Of a stretch of DNA of 64,000 bases, positions 36,391-44,427 are shown piece after piece; position 1 is the first letter of the stretch, and each line of letters opens with the position of its first letter. The translations under genes and the position numbers were made by a program. Under the pieces are notes generated by a model, which was not told the DNA's origin, searched no databases, and worked only from the letters and a program-made list of their open reading frames with translations. The stretch comes from Algibacter pacificus (GTDB lineage: Bacteria; Bacteroidota; Bacteroidia; Flavobacteriales; Flavobacteriaceae): assembly GCF_008033385.1 (NCBI RefSeq), contig NZ_VOGY01000008.1, positions 1 through 64,000 on the forward strand. The letters are read 5' to 3'.

Positions 36391-36777
36391 ATGAAAATTA
36401 GCAAACTCCATCATATTGCTATAATCTGCTCAGACTATGAAAAATCTAAAAAATTTTACACTGAGATTCTGGGTTTCACTATTAAACAAGAAATTTACAG
36501 AGCAGCGAGACAATCGTACAAGCTAGATCTCTCGCTTAATGAAGACTATTTAATCGAGTTATTTTCCTTTCCTAAACCACCAAATAGAGTTACCAAACCT
36601 GAAGCTACTGGTTTACGACACATAGCTTTTGGTGTTGATAATATTAACGATTGGGTTATATTTTTAAAAGCAAATAAGATTAACCCAGAACCGATTAGAG
36701 TTGACGAATTCACAAACAAAAGATTCACCTTTTTTACAGACCCGGACAATTTACCTATAGAGTTGTACGAATTATGA
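36391..36777 (+). CDS. VOC family protein (glyoxalase-like)
   Basis: This 128-residue protein has two beta-alpha-beta-beta-beta modules. Metal-ligand positions are His7 or His8 in LHHIAIICSD, Glu in LIELFSFP, His in GLRHIAFGVD and Glu in LPIELYEL, the glyoxalase I-type set. It belongs to the YaeR/GloA2-like branch of lactoylglutathione-lyase relatives. The substrate is unknown. It is 25 bases after engB and 23 bases before the lipoprotein gene. Confidence 0.88.
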   Translation: MKISKLHHIAIICSDYEKSKKFYTEILGFTIKQEIYRAARQSYKLDLSLNEDYLIELFSFPKPPNRVTKPEATGLRHIAFGVDNINDWVIFLKANKINPEPIRVDEFTNKRFTFFTDPDNLPIELYEL

Positions 36778-36800
36778 AAGCACAGTAAAACTATGTGAAA

Positions 36801-37985
36801 ATGAAAACTTCCTTTACAAAAAACATCTTTAAAATCATCATAATTAGCTTTACTCTAATTGCTTGTGAGACGCCTTCGGACATCTCAGGAAAATTAGAAA
36901 ATGTAAAAAATAAAAACCTAAAAATTTATTTAATTCAACCTGAAAAACTTCGAGATGTATCGGCTTCCTATTTAGGAAAAGTAATAGATTCAGCAACAGT
37001 ACAGCCTGATGGAGGCTTTGAATTTAATAATCTTCCAAAAGCAAAAACACCTGTCTTATTTGAATTAGCCCTACAGCAACCCGACAAGCATGCTAATTAT
37101 TTACAAACGGACAATCCTGCTAAATCCAACTTTATGCCGATTGTTTGGGAACCAGGCAAGCCTATAAAAATTACATCAACTTTAAGTGATTTTCAAAATC
37201 ATTTTTCTATTGAAAATCCTTCCGAAATTAATAGAGCATTACTAGATTTAAAAACTATTAGCCAAAAAGCCTACCAAACCCATCTTTCGGGAAAACATTG
37301 GGACTTAAAAGATGGCGACCAATTATTGGACAAAGAACATTCTATGTTACAATACCAAACAGCGCTAATACATTTTGCCAACAACACACCACATCTTCTA
37401 CCGGCCTTAGTTGCTACAAGATGGGTAAGCCCTGTAAATGATTACGAACGTGTACCCGAATTTTTAGTAAACCAATGCAATACATGGACTAAAAAAACAC
37501 CAAACCACCCGTGGGTACAACAACTATGTAAACTAAGCAAACCAGAAAATTTACCAGTTTTAATAGGCGACGAATTCCCTAACATTACGTTACCAACTAT
37601 AAATAACGACAGTATTTCCATTAAAAACCAGCTTGGCAGCAAACTCACCATTATAGACTTATGGGCTTCTTGGTGTGCACCGTGCAGAAAAGAAAATAGG
37701 GACGTTTTAGTTCCGCTTTGGGATACATACCACAACAAAGGATTACAAGTTATTGCTTATGCCTTAGAAAGCAATAGAGCAACATGGTTGGCTGCCGCAG
37801 AACACGATGGAGCCAATCGTTGGATTCAAATATCGGACTTACAAGGTGATGATGCCCCGTTTTTAAAAAGCATACGTGTACAAACCATTCCTGCAAACTT
37901 TATCCTTAACGATAAAGGAGTCGTTATTGCTAAAAATATACATAGAGAAGATTTAATAAATTGGGTAAAAAACTACATAAAATAA
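36801..37985 (+). CDS. TlpA-like thioredoxin-fold lipoprotein
   Basis: This 394-residue exported lipoprotein has a signal peptide ending in the lipobox LIAC, Cys22, an N-terminal DUF4369-like beta domain (about 28-130), a helical middle, and a C-terminal TlpA/AhpC-type thioredoxin domain with Cys292 and Cys295 in WASWCAPCRKEN and the cis-Pro in QTIPANF. It probably acts as a periplasmic disulfide reductase. A GTG at 36795 is in frame but the ATG at 36801 gives a normal signal peptide. The gene ends a plus-strand run and is convergent with the ABC permease. Confidence 0.9.
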   Translation: MKTSFTKNIFKIIIISFTLIACETPSDISGKLENVKNKNLKIYLIQPEKLRDVSASYLGKVIDSATVQPDGGFEFNNLPKAKTPVLFELALQQPDKHANYLQTDNPAKSNFMPIVWEPGKPIKITSTLSDFQNHFSIENPSEINRALLDLKTISQKAYQTHLSGKHWDLKDGDQLLDKEHSMLQYQTALIHFANNTPHLLPALVATRWVSPVNDYERVPEFLVNQCNTWTKKTPNHPWVQQLCKLSKPENLPVLIGDEFPNITLPTINNDSISIKNQLGSKLTIIDLWASWCAPCRKENRDVLVPLWDTYHNKGLQVIAYALESNRATWLAAAEHDGANRWIQISDLQGDDAPFLKSIRVQTIPANFILNDKGVVIAKNIHREDLINWVKNYIK

Positions 37986-38020
37986 CAGACGATTAAAAAG
38001 AAATTAACCCAATAAAACAA

Positions 38021-39115
38021 TTAGCCTTTAACATCCAAAGCATCACGTAAGGCATTACCAACAAGCATAAAAGCCATTACCAAGCTCATAATACAAAGCC
38101 CTGGAATTAAAGCCAAATAAGGCTTCCCTAAAATAATATAATTATAATGATCTTTAATCATGGCTCCCCAACTCGCCATTGGAGGTTGCGCTCCAATACC
38201 TAAAAAACTCAATCCGCTTTCTATTAAAATAGCGGCTGCAAAATTGGCCGCAGAAATCACGATTACAGGCGCCATAATATTTGGTAATATATGTTTTGTT
38301 ATTATTCTATAATCACTAAAACCTAAAGCTCTGGCAGCAGTAACATATTGCATTTCTTTGGTGCTAATTATTTGTCCGCGCACCACACGCGCCACCTCAA
38401 CCCACATGGTTAAGCCTACCGCAATAAACACTTGCCAAAACCCTTTACCTAAGGCTAAAGTAATCGCTATCACTAATAATAAAGTAGGAATAGACCAAGT
38501 AACATTTATAATCCACATGATAACAGCATCTACTTTTCCGCCAAAATAACCTGCAATACTTCCCATAAAAACACCAATAACCAATGAAATAAAAACGGCT
38601 ACAAACCCAATAAAAAAAGAAATTCGCGCACCAACAAGCACCCGACTTAATAAATCACGTCCATATTTATCGGTACCAAAAAGAAAGGTTTTTTCTTTTA
38701 TAAATTGAGAAGCATCACCATTTGGAAACCGACTTAAAGGGATTGTTTTTTTAACGCCTTCTAACCCATCGGAAGCATATTCTGTATAAGTCAAAGTTTC
38801 TTTATCTATATAATATTCTGAAATAGGAATCTCGGTATCCGTATTTTTTCTTCCAAACAACAATTTATCAAACAGATTTTGATTTGTTTCCAGTGCAGAC
38901 GGTAGTGTTAACATATTTACAGAATACCCTGGCCGTTTAGAATGAATAGCCAAATGCATTTGATTAGCATATTGTGAATTATCGGGAGCAAACACATAAG
39001 CAAAAACAGAAACTAAACCCACAAAACCAATAAAACACAAACTAAAAACACCCCAAAAATTCTTTTTAAACTTTTGGAGTGCTAGTTGTTTTAGTGAGCT
39101 AGATTTTAAACTCAT
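38021..39115 (-). CDS. ABC transporter permease, OppC/DppC type, orphan
   Basis: This 364-residue permease has six helices. Helix 1 (about 25-45) is followed by a periplasmic insert of about 110 residues, then helices 2-6 (about 165-360). The EAA loop that meets the ATPase reads TAARALGFSDYRIITKHILPN. The family imports oligopeptides or nickel. No partner permease (OppB), ATPase or binding protein is nearby. It lies 8 bases after the tail-specific protease gene and should be cotranscribed with it. Partners are presumably encoded elsewhere. Confidence 0.9.
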   Translation of the reverse strand: MSLKSSSLKQLALQKFKKNFWGVFSLCFIGFVGLVSVFAYVFAPDNSQYANQMHLAIHSKRPGYSVNMLTLPSALETNQNLFDKLLFGRKNTDTEIPISEYYIDKETLTYTEYASDGLEGVKKTIPLSRFPNGDASQFIKEKTFLFGTDKYGRDLLSRVLVGARISFFIGFVAVFISLVIGVFMGSIAGYFGGKVDAVIMWIINVTWSIPTLLLVIAITLALGKGFWQVFIAVGLTMWVEVARVVRGQIISTKEMQYVTAARALGFSDYRIITKHILPNIMAPVIVISAANFAAAILIESGLSFLGIGAQPPMASWGAMIKDHYNYIILGKPYLALIPGLCIMSLVMAFMLVGNALRDALDVKG

Positions 39116-39123
39116 ATTATTGT

Positions 39124-41280
39124 CTATTCTTTTGCTTGCTGTTGTGTAGCAGCCACCTTATCTAAAGAAACCCCATTTAAATCTTCTAACACATTTAAAG
39201 CTTCTTCTACATATACATCCTGACTTAAACTTTCGTGCCAACGAATACGTTTTTCTTTTAAATCGGTGGTATCATTTTCAAAAAGTGATTTTTCATAACT
39301 TGTTGAATCGAAGGTTAGATTTGTTTTATAATCTGAAATGGCATCAAATCGTTTAGCCTCTTCTTCATTCTTATCAAGTTCTGCTTTATATTTTTCAAAA
39401 TTCAACGAAAACTTGGTATTATCCATCTTAGTTTTCACCCATTTAGCATTCTCATCAATAAGTTTTAATTGTTCATTATTTGCCATTCGAGCTTTACTTT
39501 TAGCAACAATAGCATTATAGTCATAATAACTTGTCCATGGCGTGTAATTGGCCGCATCTATTTCATCGTAAGGTAAAGGATTGTCTTTATCCTTTTCGCC
39601 AACCTCAATATAACTAAATCTACCTGGAACTTCCACATCACTTTTAACCCCTTCTAATTGAACAGAACCGCCGTTTATTCTATAATACTTTTTGGTAGTA
39701 AGTGCTATAGCACCTAAATCGCCTCCAGAATTATTACGCAAAACATTATTAAGATCTATAACATTTTGTACTGTACCTTTTCCGTAAGTTTGTTTACCTC
39801 CAATAATAATTGCGCGTTTATAATCTTGCATTGCAGCTGCCATTATCTCTGATGCCGATGCCGAAATTTCGTTAACCAAAACAACCATAGGACCATCCCA
39901 AGAAATAGATTTATCAGTATCTCTTAAAACTTCTTTTTCTTGTCCCGTTCCACGGACTTGTACTACAGGTCCTTCTTTTACAAACAACCCAGCCATATCT
40001 ACAACGGTTGGCAACGATCCGCCACCATTATTACGTAAATCTAGAACTAAACCATCGATACCATCTTTTTTAAGACGAATAATTTCGTTTTTAACATCTT
40101 TAGCGGCATTTATATTTTTATAATCTTTAAAATCTACATAAAACGAAGGAAGATCTATAACTCCAAAACGCAAACCATCTTTTTCAACAATGGACGATTT
40201 AGCATAAGTTTCCATTAACTCAACAACATCTCTAGTAATGGTAACATCTTTAATGGTACCATCCATACGTTTAATGGTTAAAGTTACTTTAGTTCCTTTA
40301 GGGCCTTTTATATATTTAATAGCATCGCCAATGCGCATACCAACAATATCTACCGCAACATCTTCATCCTCTTGTTTTACTTTTAAAATAACATCTTCAA
40401 CTTCCAAAAGTTTACTTTTCCAAGCTGGGCCTCCAGAAATTAACTCCACTATTTTAATGTAATCCATTCGTTTTTGAAGTCTCGCTCCAATACCTTCGAG
40501 TTTTCCCGACATACGCTGATCGAAATCTTCTTTTCCTCTAGGAGCCAAATAATAGGTGTGTGGATCAAATTCTTCAACTATTGTATTAAGATAAACAGCA
40601 AACCAATCGTCACGATTTAAATCATCAACACTATCATTAAAATAAATATCTAAAGATTTTAAAGTCGCCTCACGAGCTTCTTTTTCAATAACCTCATCGG
40701 TTTTCATAACGTACTCAGGATCTTTTTCTTTAGCACGTTTTTCTTCTTCATAAATATCGTCATAATTAGAAAGCGTCGAAAATTTTAATTGTTTTCTCCA
40801 ACGATCCTTCATTTCTCGTTTATTTTTTACAAATTCGGTATACTCGTAATTGGTATCTAAATCTTCATCTATGGTATAATCGAAAGGCTTTGCCAATATA
40901 TCGCGATATATCTCTTTCACTTCCTCAATACGTTCTAAAACGCGTTGGTGCACTAAATTAAAAAATGAAATATCTACATTTTTTAATTGGTCATCTAAAC
41001 TCGTTTTATACTTTGAAAACTCTTTATAATCCGAAGCATAAAAGTACCGCTTCACGGGATCTACAATTTCTAAATAATCGGAAAATAATTCTTCCGAAAA
41101 GGCGTCATCAAAATCAATAGGGTCAAAATGACCGTTTTCAATAACGAAAGTAATTAACTCAATTAATTTTTTATCCTTATCAGGATTACTGAACTTCTTA
41201 GAAGTAAAACTACACGATGCAAAAGCCAAAACCATTAGCAACGATAGTACTTTGAAATTCTTTTTCATAATATTCTTCAT
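39124..41280 (-). CDS. prc: carboxy-terminal (tail-specific) protease
   Basis: This 718-residue S41A protease has a signal peptide with a lipobox-like FASC (Cys near residue 23), an N-terminal helical domain (about 35-235), a PDZ domain (about 250-335) and the S41 core. The catalytic Ser is in NEISASASEI and the Lys in QTYGKGT. A C-terminal DUF3340-type domain follows. In other bacteria Prc trims or degrades periplasmic proteins, including FtsI and peptidoglycan hydrolases. The frame has ATGs at 41280 and 41268; the second gives a tighter signal peptide. The permease follows after 8 bases. Confidence 0.95.
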   Translation of the reverse strand: MKNIMKKNFKVLSLLMVLAFASCSFTSKKFSNPDKDKKLIELITFVIENGHFDPIDFDDAFSEELFSDYLEIVDPVKRYFYASDYKEFSKYKTSLDDQLKNVDISFFNLVHQRVLERIEEVKEIYRDILAKPFDYTIDEDLDTNYEYTEFVKNKREMKDRWRKQLKFSTLSNYDDIYEEEKRAKEKDPEYVMKTDEVIEKEAREATLKSLDIYFNDSVDDLNRDDWFAVYLNTIVEEFDPHTYYLAPRGKEDFDQRMSGKLEGIGARLQKRMDYIKIVELISGGPAWKSKLLEVEDVILKVKQEDEDVAVDIVGMRIGDAIKYIKGPKGTKVTLTIKRMDGTIKDVTITRDVVELMETYAKSSIVEKDGLRFGVIDLPSFYVDFKDYKNINAAKDVKNEIIRLKKDGIDGLVLDLRNNGGGSLPTVVDMAGLFVKEGPVVQVRGTGQEKEVLRDTDKSISWDGPMVVLVNEISASASEIMAAAMQDYKRAIIIGGKQTYGKGTVQNVIDLNNVLRNNSGGDLGAIALTTKKYYRINGGSVQLEGVKSDVEVPGRFSYIEVGEKDKDNPLPYDEIDAANYTPWTSYYDYNAIVAKSKARMANNEQLKLIDENAKWVKTKMDNTKFSLNFEKYKAELDKNEEEAKRFDAISDYKTNLTFDSTSYEKSLFENDTTDLKEKRIRWHESLSQDVYVEEALNVLEDLNGVSLDKVAATQQQAKE

Positions 41281-41415
41281 CTTCTATTTTTAAAAACTCT
41301 TTAAGGAATTTTATATCATTTTACTAAAATAGATAAAAAACTATGCCAACAATCTGTTTTCGCTGATAATTTTTTGTTAAACAGAAGAAATAACAAGTAT
41401 CCTGCGTAATTTATG

Positions 41416-41423
41416 TATTTTTG
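41416..41423 (+). promoter_or_regulatory. surE promoter, -7 element TATTTTTG
   Basis: This exact TAnnTTTG match lies 21 bases before the ATG at 41445. It overlaps the alternative TTG start at 41421, which excludes it. It should drive surE through the NlpC/P60 gene. Confidence 0.65.
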
Positions 41424-41444
41424 TATGATGATTTAATAATAAAT

Positions 41445-42218
41445 ATGACAAAGAAACCGCTTATTTTAATTACAAATGACGACGGAATTACCGCTCCAGG
41501 AATTCGGGCACTAATTGAAGTTATGACAAGCTTAGGCGATGTTTTTGTTGTTGCCCCAGATAGCCCACAAAGTGGTATGGGGCACGCTATAACTTTAGAT
41601 GCCATGCTTTTTGCCCAAAACGTAACCATAGATAACGGGCCTCAAAAAGAATTTAGTTGCTCTGGTACGCCTGCCGATTGTGTAAAAATTGCCATTCGAG
41701 AATTACTGCCAAGAACACCAGATTTATGTGTTTCTGGAATAAATCATGGCTCAAATTCTGCCATTAATGTGATCTATTCGGGAACCATGAGCGCCGCTAT
41801 TGAAGCTGGTATTGAAGGCATTCCGTCTATTGGTTTTTCATTACTCGATTATAATTGGAGTGCCAATTTTGAAGCCGCTAAGCCTTATATAAAAACGATT
41901 GCAAAAAACGTGTTAAAATCGGGCTTACCACAAGGCGTTGTTTTAAATGTCAATATTCCAAATGTAAAAAGCGATAACATAAAAGGTATTAAAATTTGCC
42001 GACAAGCAAAATCTAATTGGGTAGAATCTTTCGATAAACGACAAAATCCACAGGGCAAAGATTATTACTGGCTTTCGGGTAAATTTGTAAACCTAGATAA
42101 GGGTGAAGACACCGATGAATGGGCCTTAGAAAACCATTACATTTCGGTAGTTCCGGTGCAATTCGATTTAACCGCGCACCACTTTATACAAGAACTTAAT
42201 ATTTGGAATTTAAAATAA
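41445..42218 (+). CDS. surE: 5'/3'-nucleotidase SurE
   Basis: This 257-residue metal-dependent phosphatase acts on nucleoside monophosphates. The metal-binding motif is LITNDDGITAPGI near the N-terminus, with later SGTPADCVK and SGINHGSNSA motifs near residues 80 and 100. The start at 41445 is favoured by the promoter position. The next gene begins at the base after its stop codon, so it heads a surE-membrane protein-lpxB-NlpC operon. Confidence 0.97.
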   Translation: MTKKPLILITNDDGITAPGIRALIEVMTSLGDVFVVAPDSPQSGMGHAITLDAMLFAQNVTIDNGPQKEFSCSGTPADCVKIAIRELLPRTPDLCVSGINHGSNSAINVIYSGTMSAAIEAGIEGIPSIGFSLLDYNWSANFEAAKPYIKTIAKNVLKSGLPQGVVLNVNIPNVKSDNIKGIKICRQAKSNWVESFDKRQNPQGKDYYWLSGKFVNLDKGEDTDEWALENHYISVVPVQFDLTAHHFIQELNIWNLK

Positions 42219-42500
42219 ATGAAAAAAGATATTTTTATAGGCATACTCGTTGGAATTATTGCAAATGCCATTGGCTTAATTTTAATTGCAACTTTACTTG
42301 GTAACGGCGACGATTTTACAACGGTTATTAAGGCTGCCGCCGAAGAAGGCTTTTTAGGAAAATTAATTAGTTTAGGTGCTATTTTAAACCTAATTAGCTT
42401 TTTTGTTTTTATTAAAAGAAAAGAAGATTATCGTGCTAGAGGGGTATTATTAATCACCGTTTTAATTGCCGTATCCACTTTTCTTTTTAAATTGTTTTAA
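42219..42500 (+). CDS. small membrane protein of unknown function
   Basis: This 93-residue hydrophobic protein has three predicted membrane helices (about 5-27, 48-66 and 75-92) joined by a short acidic loop and a basic KRKEDYRARG loop. I do not recognise the family. It begins directly after the surE stop codon and is followed by lpxB after 43 bases, so it is very likely translated. The position suggests an envelope role, but this is only context. Confidence 0.75.
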   Translation: MKKDIFIGILVGIIANAIGLILIATLLGNGDDFTTVIKAAAEEGFLGKLISLGAILNLISFFVFIKRKEDYRARGVLLITVLIAVSTFLFKLF

Positions 42501-42543
42501 GTTTTTATCAATTAGAATAAACCACCGCTAAACAACAGAAAAC

Positions 42544-43656
42544 ATGAAATATTATATAATAGCAGGCGAAGCATCGGGTGATTTACACGGTTCGAACCTT
42601 ATGAAAGCGCTGTTAAAAGAAGACGCCCAAGCCGATATTAGATTTTGGGGTGGCGATCTTATGCAAGCTGTTGGTGGCACCTTGGTTACACACTATAAAG
42701 AACGTGCTTTTATGGGCTTTATTGAAGTTATTATGAATCTTCGGAAGATATCCAAATTCATAAACTTTTGTAAAGAAGATATTGCAGATTTTAAACCCGA
42801 TGTTGTAATTTTTATTGATAATTCTGGCTTTAATTTACGCATTGCAAAATGGGCAAAAGCAGCCAATTTTAAAACCCATTATTATATTTCACCACAGGTT
42901 TGGGCATCACGGGCAAGTCGAGTTAAAAAGATAAAACACGACATAGATGCCATGTATGTTATTCTTCCTTTTGTTGAAGATTTTTACAAAAAACACGATT
43001 ATAAAGTCCATTTTGTTGGGCATCCACTTATTGATGCCATTGCTAACCGTGAGCAAGTAAGCGAAAAAACATTTAGAGCAACACATCAACTGGGCGATAA
43101 ACCTATTATTGCTTTGCTACCCGGAAGCCGAAAGCAGGAAATTACCAAAATGCTATCGGTAATGCTTAGTTTGGTTGACGATTTTAAAGCGTATCAATTT
43201 GTAATTGCAGGTGCGCCAAGTCAGGATTATAGCTTTTACCAAAGTTTTATAAAATCTACCAACGCAAAATTTATCGATAATAAAACTTACGATTTATTGA
43301 GTATGGCCACGGCTGCGTTGGTTACTTCGGGAACAGCCACTCTAGAAACTGCTTTATTCAAAGTACCACAAGTGGTGTGCTATAAAGGCAGTAATATTTC
43401 ATATCAAATAGCAAAACGTATTATTACTTTAAAATATATTTCGTTAGTTAATTTAGTCATGGATCGCGAAGTGGTTACCGAACTTATTCAAAGTGATTTT
43501 AACAAAAAACGCCTTAAAAAAGAATTAGAACATATTTTAGATGGAGATGCTCGTAAAAAACTCTTTTTAGAATACTACGAATTGGAGAAAAAATTAGGCG
43601 GAAAAGGTGCCAGTGAAAAAACAGCACAACTAATTTACAGCGCCCTAAAAGATTAA
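42544..43656 (+). CDS. lpxB: lipid-A-disaccharide synthase
   Basis: LpxB joins UDP-diacyl-GlcN and lipid X to form the lipid A disaccharide at the inner membrane. The 370-residue GT19 protein has YYIIAGEASGDLHGSNL at the N-terminus, a central YISPQVWASR segment near residue 115, LLPGSRKQEI near 195, and the donor-site region TSGTATLETALFKVPQVV near 260. With lpxK at 15726-16739 it is one of two lipid A genes in the window. The NlpC/P60 gene follows after 1 base. Confidence 0.97.
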   Translation: MKYYIIAGEASGDLHGSNLMKALLKEDAQADIRFWGGDLMQAVGGTLVTHYKERAFMGFIEVIMNLRKISKFINFCKEDIADFKPDVVIFIDNSGFNLRIAKWAKAANFKTHYYISPQVWASRASRVKKIKHDIDAMYVILPFVEDFYKKHDYKVHFVGHPLIDAIANREQVSEKTFRATHQLGDKPIIALLPGSRKQEITKMLSVMLSLVDDFKAYQFVIAGAPSQDYSFYQSFIKSTNAKFIDNKTYDLLSMATAALVTSGTATLETALFKVPQVVCYKGSNISYQIAKRIITLKYISLVNLVMDREVVTELIQSDFNKKRLKKELEHILDGDARKKLFLEYYELEKKLGGKGASEKTAQLIYSALKD

Positions 43657-43657
43657 G

Positions 43658-44245
43658 ATGAAAAAAATTATTTTTATACTTGTTATCCTCATCAGTTTTA
43701 GTAGCTGTAAATCATCAAAACGAGCAAAACGAAATACGAAAACATCTTATAAAATTATTACTAAAAAATCGGATATTGAAAAAAAGGAACAAGTTGCTAT
43801 TTCTTCCGAAGAAAAAAAATGGACACCTAATACGGCTATAAAAAAAACCTCGGCTCCTAAATCTAAAGCCGAACATATTATTGATTATGCTGAAGATTTT
43901 ATTGGCGTGCGCTACAAGTGGGGAGGCACCACAAAATCGGGTATGGATTGTTCTGGTTTAATTTACGAATCGTTTAGAGCTTATGATATTAATCTACCAA
44001 GAATTTCAAGAGATATGGCTAAACATGGCGATAAAATTCCACTAAAAGAAGTACATAAAGGCGATTTATTATTTTTTAAAACTGGAAACCGCAGAAATTC
44101 AATTAATCATGTTGGACTCATTGTTTCTATTAAAAATAACGATATCGAATTTATACATGCCACGAGTAGTAAAGGCGTAACAACCTCCTGGATTAACGAA
44201 AGCTACTGGAATAAAGCTTTTTATGAAGCACGCCGGATTCTGTAA
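43658..44245 (+). CDS. NlpC/P60 family lipoprotein (C40 peptidase)
   Basis: This 195-residue lipoprotein has a signal peptide ending in the lipobox FSSC, Cys17, then a basic linker (about 18-70), then an NlpC/P60 domain. The catalytic triad is Cys98 in MDCSGLI, His151 in NHVGLIVS and His167 in IHATS. Such enzymes cut peptidoglycan stem peptides, typically D-Glu to DAP bonds, and this one is probably in the periplasm. It ends the surE-lpxB operon, 1 base after lpxB. Confidence 0.93.
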   Translation: MKKIIFILVILISFSSCKSSKRAKRNTKTSYKIITKKSDIEKKEQVAISSEEKKWTPNTAIKKTSAPKSKAEHIIDYAEDFIGVRYKWGGTTKSGMDCSGLIYESFRAYDINLPRISRDMAKHGDKIPLKEVHKGDLLFFKTGNRRNSINHVGLIVSIKNNDIEFIHATSSKGVTTSWINESYWNKAFYEARRIL

Positions 44246-44400
44246 TATTAACGCTATTAAAATATTAGTTTTTGAATAATAGATATCTCGTTTTATGTAA
44301 TTTCTCTCTTCGTTCAAAATGACAACATATCTATTCTAAAAAAAAACAAATTAACGAAACACGCTCAAATAAAGCATTTTACAAAACACATCGAATTTTG

Positions 44401-44419
44401 TAAGATATTTTATATCTTA
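44401..44419 (+). promoter_or_regulatory. palindrome before comEC
   Basis: TAAGATAT (44401-44408) and ATATCTTA (44412-44419) form a perfect 8-base inverted repeat with a 3-base spacer, ending 8 bases before the ATG. It could be a repressor site or a translation-blocking hairpin. Confidence 0.4.
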
Positions 44420-44427
44420 GTTTAATT

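Noticed and set aside
42588-42600. GGTTCGAAC, which resembles a tRNA T-loop
   Set aside because: It lies in frame inside lpxB, and no acceptor stem, D-arm or anticodon arm surrounds it.
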